The notes beneath the pieces were generated by a model that saw nothing but the letters and a program-made list of their open reading frames with translations, was not told the origin of the DNA and searched no databases. A program made the position numbers and the translations under genes. Positions 62,332 through 64,000 of a DNA stretch of 64,000 nucleotides are shown one piece after another; within the stretch, counting starts at the first letter, position 1; each line of letters starts with the position of its first letter. Origin of the DNA: Actinomycetota bacterium (GTDB lineage: Bacteria > Actinomycetota > Thermoleophilia > Solirubrobacterales > JACPNS01); contig JACQZY010000010.1 in the NCBI GenBank assembly GCA_016213645.1, positions 1-64,000 of the forward strand, in the 5' to 3' direction.

Positions 62332-62727
62332 ATGCCAAGCATCAATCAGCTGGTCCGCAAGGGACGCAAGGCCCCGAAGAAGAAGATTTCGACTCCGGGT
62401 CTGAAGAACATCAAGGGCGGTCACGCCAAGCAGGTCGCGCCGCAGCGGCGTGGAGTCTGCACGCGTGTCTACACGACCACGCCGAAGAAGCCGAACTCGG
62501 CGCTTCGCAAGGTCGCCCGTGTGCGGCTCACCAACCAGATGGAAGTCACGGCGTACATCCCCGGCGAGGGCCACAACCTGCAGGAGCACTCCGTTGTGCT
62601 CGTACGTGGTGGCCGAGTCAAGGACCTGCCGGGAGTTCGATACAAGATAATTCGCGGCACGCTGGACACCGCCGGCGTCTCAGACCGCAAGCAGGCCCGC
62701 TCACGCTACGGCGTGAAGGTCAGCTAG
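62332..62727 (+). CDS. rpsL: 30S ribosomal protein S12
   Basis: 131 residues, [13 protein letters not shown]... Conserved: [20 protein letters not shown] with the Lys equal to K42 in the streptomycin site and [17 protein letters not shown] followed by [10 protein letters not shown]. The N-terminal loop ([18 protein letters not shown]) is several residues longer than in the E. coli protein, a form known from some actinobacterial and other lineages. S12 acts at the decoding centre. Confidence 0.98.
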   Translation: MPSINQLVRKGRKAPKKKISTPGLKNIKGGHAKQVAPQRRGVCTRVYTTTPKKPNSALRKVARVRLTNQMEVTAYIPGEGHNLQEHSVVLVRGGRVKDLPGVRYKIIRGTLDTAGVSDRKQARSRYGVKVS

Positions 62728-62777
62728 CCGGACCGCCGAACAGCCGCCGCCTCTCAGAAAGACTTAGACTCAAACTC

Positions 62778-63248
62778 ATGCCACGCCGCAACGCCGCAAC
62801 GATCCGCGAAATTCAGCCCGATGGCGTCTACAACAGCCGCCTCGTGCAGCAGGTCATCAACAAGGTGATGCTCGACGGCAAAAAGAGCACCGCCGAGCGA
62901 ATCGTCTACAGCGCGTTGGACACGCTTTCCACCAAGACCGGCTCGTCGCCCGTCGAGGCGCTGGAAAGCTCGATCAAGGCGATCACGCCCAATCTTGAAG
63001 TGCGCTCGCGCCGTGTCGGTGGCGCCAGTTACCAGGTACCGGTAGAGGTGCCGCAGCGCCGCGCCCGCACACTTGCGATCCGCTGGCTTGTGGAGGCCTC
63101 ACGCTCGCGCCGCGAGAAGTCGATGGCCGACCGCCTCGCCTACGAATTGATCGACGCCCAAAACGACGCCGGCGGCGCCTTCAAGAAAAAGGAAGACATC
63201 TTCCGCATGGCGAAGGCGAACCAGGCGTTTTCGCACTATCGCTGGTAG
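62778..63248 (+). CDS. rpsG: 30S ribosomal protein S7
   Basis: 156 residues from ATG 62778. Conserved segments: PRRNAATIREIQPDGVYNSR, VQQVINKVMLDGKKSTAERI, GGASYQVPVEVPQRRARTL, AIRWLVEASRSRREKSMADR and AKANQAFSHYRW at the end. S7 nucleates assembly of the 30S head. It follows rpsL by 50 bases. The usual next genes fusA and tuf are absent; the next gene lies on the other strand, behind a small hairpin (63261-63278, AGTCCGG/CCGGACT). Confidence 0.98.
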   Translation: MPRRNAATIREIQPDGVYNSRLVQQVINKVMLDGKKSTAERIVYSALDTLSTKTGSSPVEALESSIKAITPNLEVRSRRVGGASYQVPVEVPQRRARTLAIRWLVEASRSRREKSMADRLAYELIDAQNDAGGAFKKKEDIFRMAKANQAFSHYRW

Positions 63249-63325
63249 TTCGGCGCTGGTAGTCCGGTCATCCGGACTGCCGGTAAGTACCGTCGGACCA
63301 TCGTCCTGACGACTCGGCTCGCGCC

Positions 63326-64000
63326 CTACAACTTCTCAGTCACCATCGGTGCGAACCGCTTGAACACGAGCGGTCCAATCACGATCACGGCCGTATAGAC
63401 CAGCGCGCTCGCCGCCAGTGCATAAGGTGAGTAGACCTGACCGAGCGTGGGTGCGGTGTCGTCGATGATCAGACGGCGAGAGAGTGTCAGCAGCGGCGAG
63501 AGCGGATTGAAGGCGAGGACATCGCGCAAAGGCTTGCCGAACCGATCGGCCACGTAGATGATCGGTGTCGCCCAGAAGAGCACCTGCGCAAGCACTTCCC
63601 AGATCGGCCCGACGTCGCGGAAGTACACGTATGCGATTGCCAGAATCCACCCAATCGCCGAAGCAAACAGTCCCACGCAGATGGCGATCAGCGGCAGCGC
63701 AAGCCAGCCGACCTGTGGATCAACGCCGGAGCCGAGCAGGAATCCGAAAAACACCGCCAACGTGGCCAGAAACTGCACCGAGCTCACGATCACGGCGGCA
63801 AGCGGAATCGAGAAGATCGGCACCTTGATTTTCAGCAGAATGCCGCCGCGTTCGACGAGGCAGGCGACGCTCGAGGTGGTGATCTCCACAAACAGACCCC
63901 AGAAGGTGAATGCCATCAACAAGTAGACCGGGTAGTTCCGGATGCCCTCGGCGATTCCGATGATCCTCGTGAACACCGTGTACAGAACGCCAAACAGCAA
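63326..64000 (-). CDS. ABC-2 type transporter permease, truncated by the right edge
   Basis: At least 224 residues; the N-terminus lies outside the window. Six or so hydrophobic spans: YPVYLLMAFTFWGLFVEIT, LLKIKVPIFSIPLAAVIVSS, LALPLIAICVGLFASAIGWI, WEVLAQVLFWATPIIYVADR and a C-terminal span LVYTAVIVIGPLVF. The pattern WATPIIY and FNPLSPLL is typical of permeases exporting polysaccharides or teichoic acid (Wzm/TagG/RfbA type). The ATP-binding partner would lie beyond the right edge or elsewhere. Confidence 0.87.
   Translation of the reverse strand: MLFGVLYTVFTRIIGIAEGIRNYPVYLLMAFTFWGLFVEITTSSVACLVERGGILLKIKVPIFSIPLAAVIVSSVQFLATLAVFFGFLLGSGVDPQVGWLALPLIAICVGLFASAIGWILAIAYVYFRDVGPIWEVLAQVLFWATPIIYVADRFGKPLRDVLAFNPLSPLLTLSRRLIIDDTAPTLGQVYSPYALAASALVYTAVIVIGPLVFKRFAPMVTEKL

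Overview
The window is about 62% GC and reads as the chromosome of a high-GC Gram-positive actinobacterium, probably of the class Thermoleophilia (Solirubrobacterales type). This placement is inferred from GTP-dependent PEP carboxykinase, actinobacterial-type ribosomal and RNA polymerase proteins, and many Sec-secreted proteins with Ig-like, PASTA, right-handed beta-helix and RTX modules. No 16S or other rRNA gene and no tRNA gene was found, so the placement is tentative.

Layout. Positions 1-5 kb hold small secreted proteins, an ECF sigma factor with a coupled membrane protein, and a row of three damaged genes. Positions 5-13.6 kb hold a cupin, an ABM-like protein, a YjdM/PhnA zinc-ribbon protein, a secreted family 44 glycoside hydrolase, a large secreted protein with a BNR-like motif, and a 350-residue unknown protein whose 3' end is duplicated about 2.8 kb away. 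Positions 13.7-25.7 kb hold an ABC-F ATPase broken by one missing base, an RTX-type protein ending in octapeptide repeats, a winged-helix/nucleotide cyclase - PadR - 2TM/SHOCT cluster, an alpha/beta hydrolase behind a hairpin-rich leader, and secreted or membrane unknowns. LtrA and a Rieske protein follow (25.8-27.4 kb).

From 27.7 kb the normally compact translation/transcription cluster begins: rpmG-secE-nusG-rplK-rplA, rplJ-rplL, rpoB-rpoC, rpsL-rpsG. It is interrupted three times: by an antisense M16 peptidase with a PH-like tail between rplA and rplJ; by about 13 kb between rplL and rpoB (GntR regulator, pckG, RTX protein, a sigma factor fused to an anti-sigma-like zinc finger, two large paralogous Ig-like secreted proteins, a beta-helix/PASTA protein); and by about 8 kb between rpoC and rpsL (REC-GGDEF cyclase, histidine kinase plus response regulator, an XRE/nucleotidyltransferase toxin-antitoxin pair with a palindromic operator, TfoX-like, HAD-like and DMT-family proteins). 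After rpsG the expected fusA/tuf are absent and an ABC-2 permease runs off the right edge on the opposite strand.

The most system-like parts are (i) the fused sigma/zinc-finger factor in an apparent operon with two giant secreted paralogs (37.9-44.9 kb), (ii) the toxin-antitoxin locus embedded in three separate GC-rich tandem repeats (58.6-60.4 kb), and (iii) the M16-PH peptidase placed against the ribosomal protein operon.
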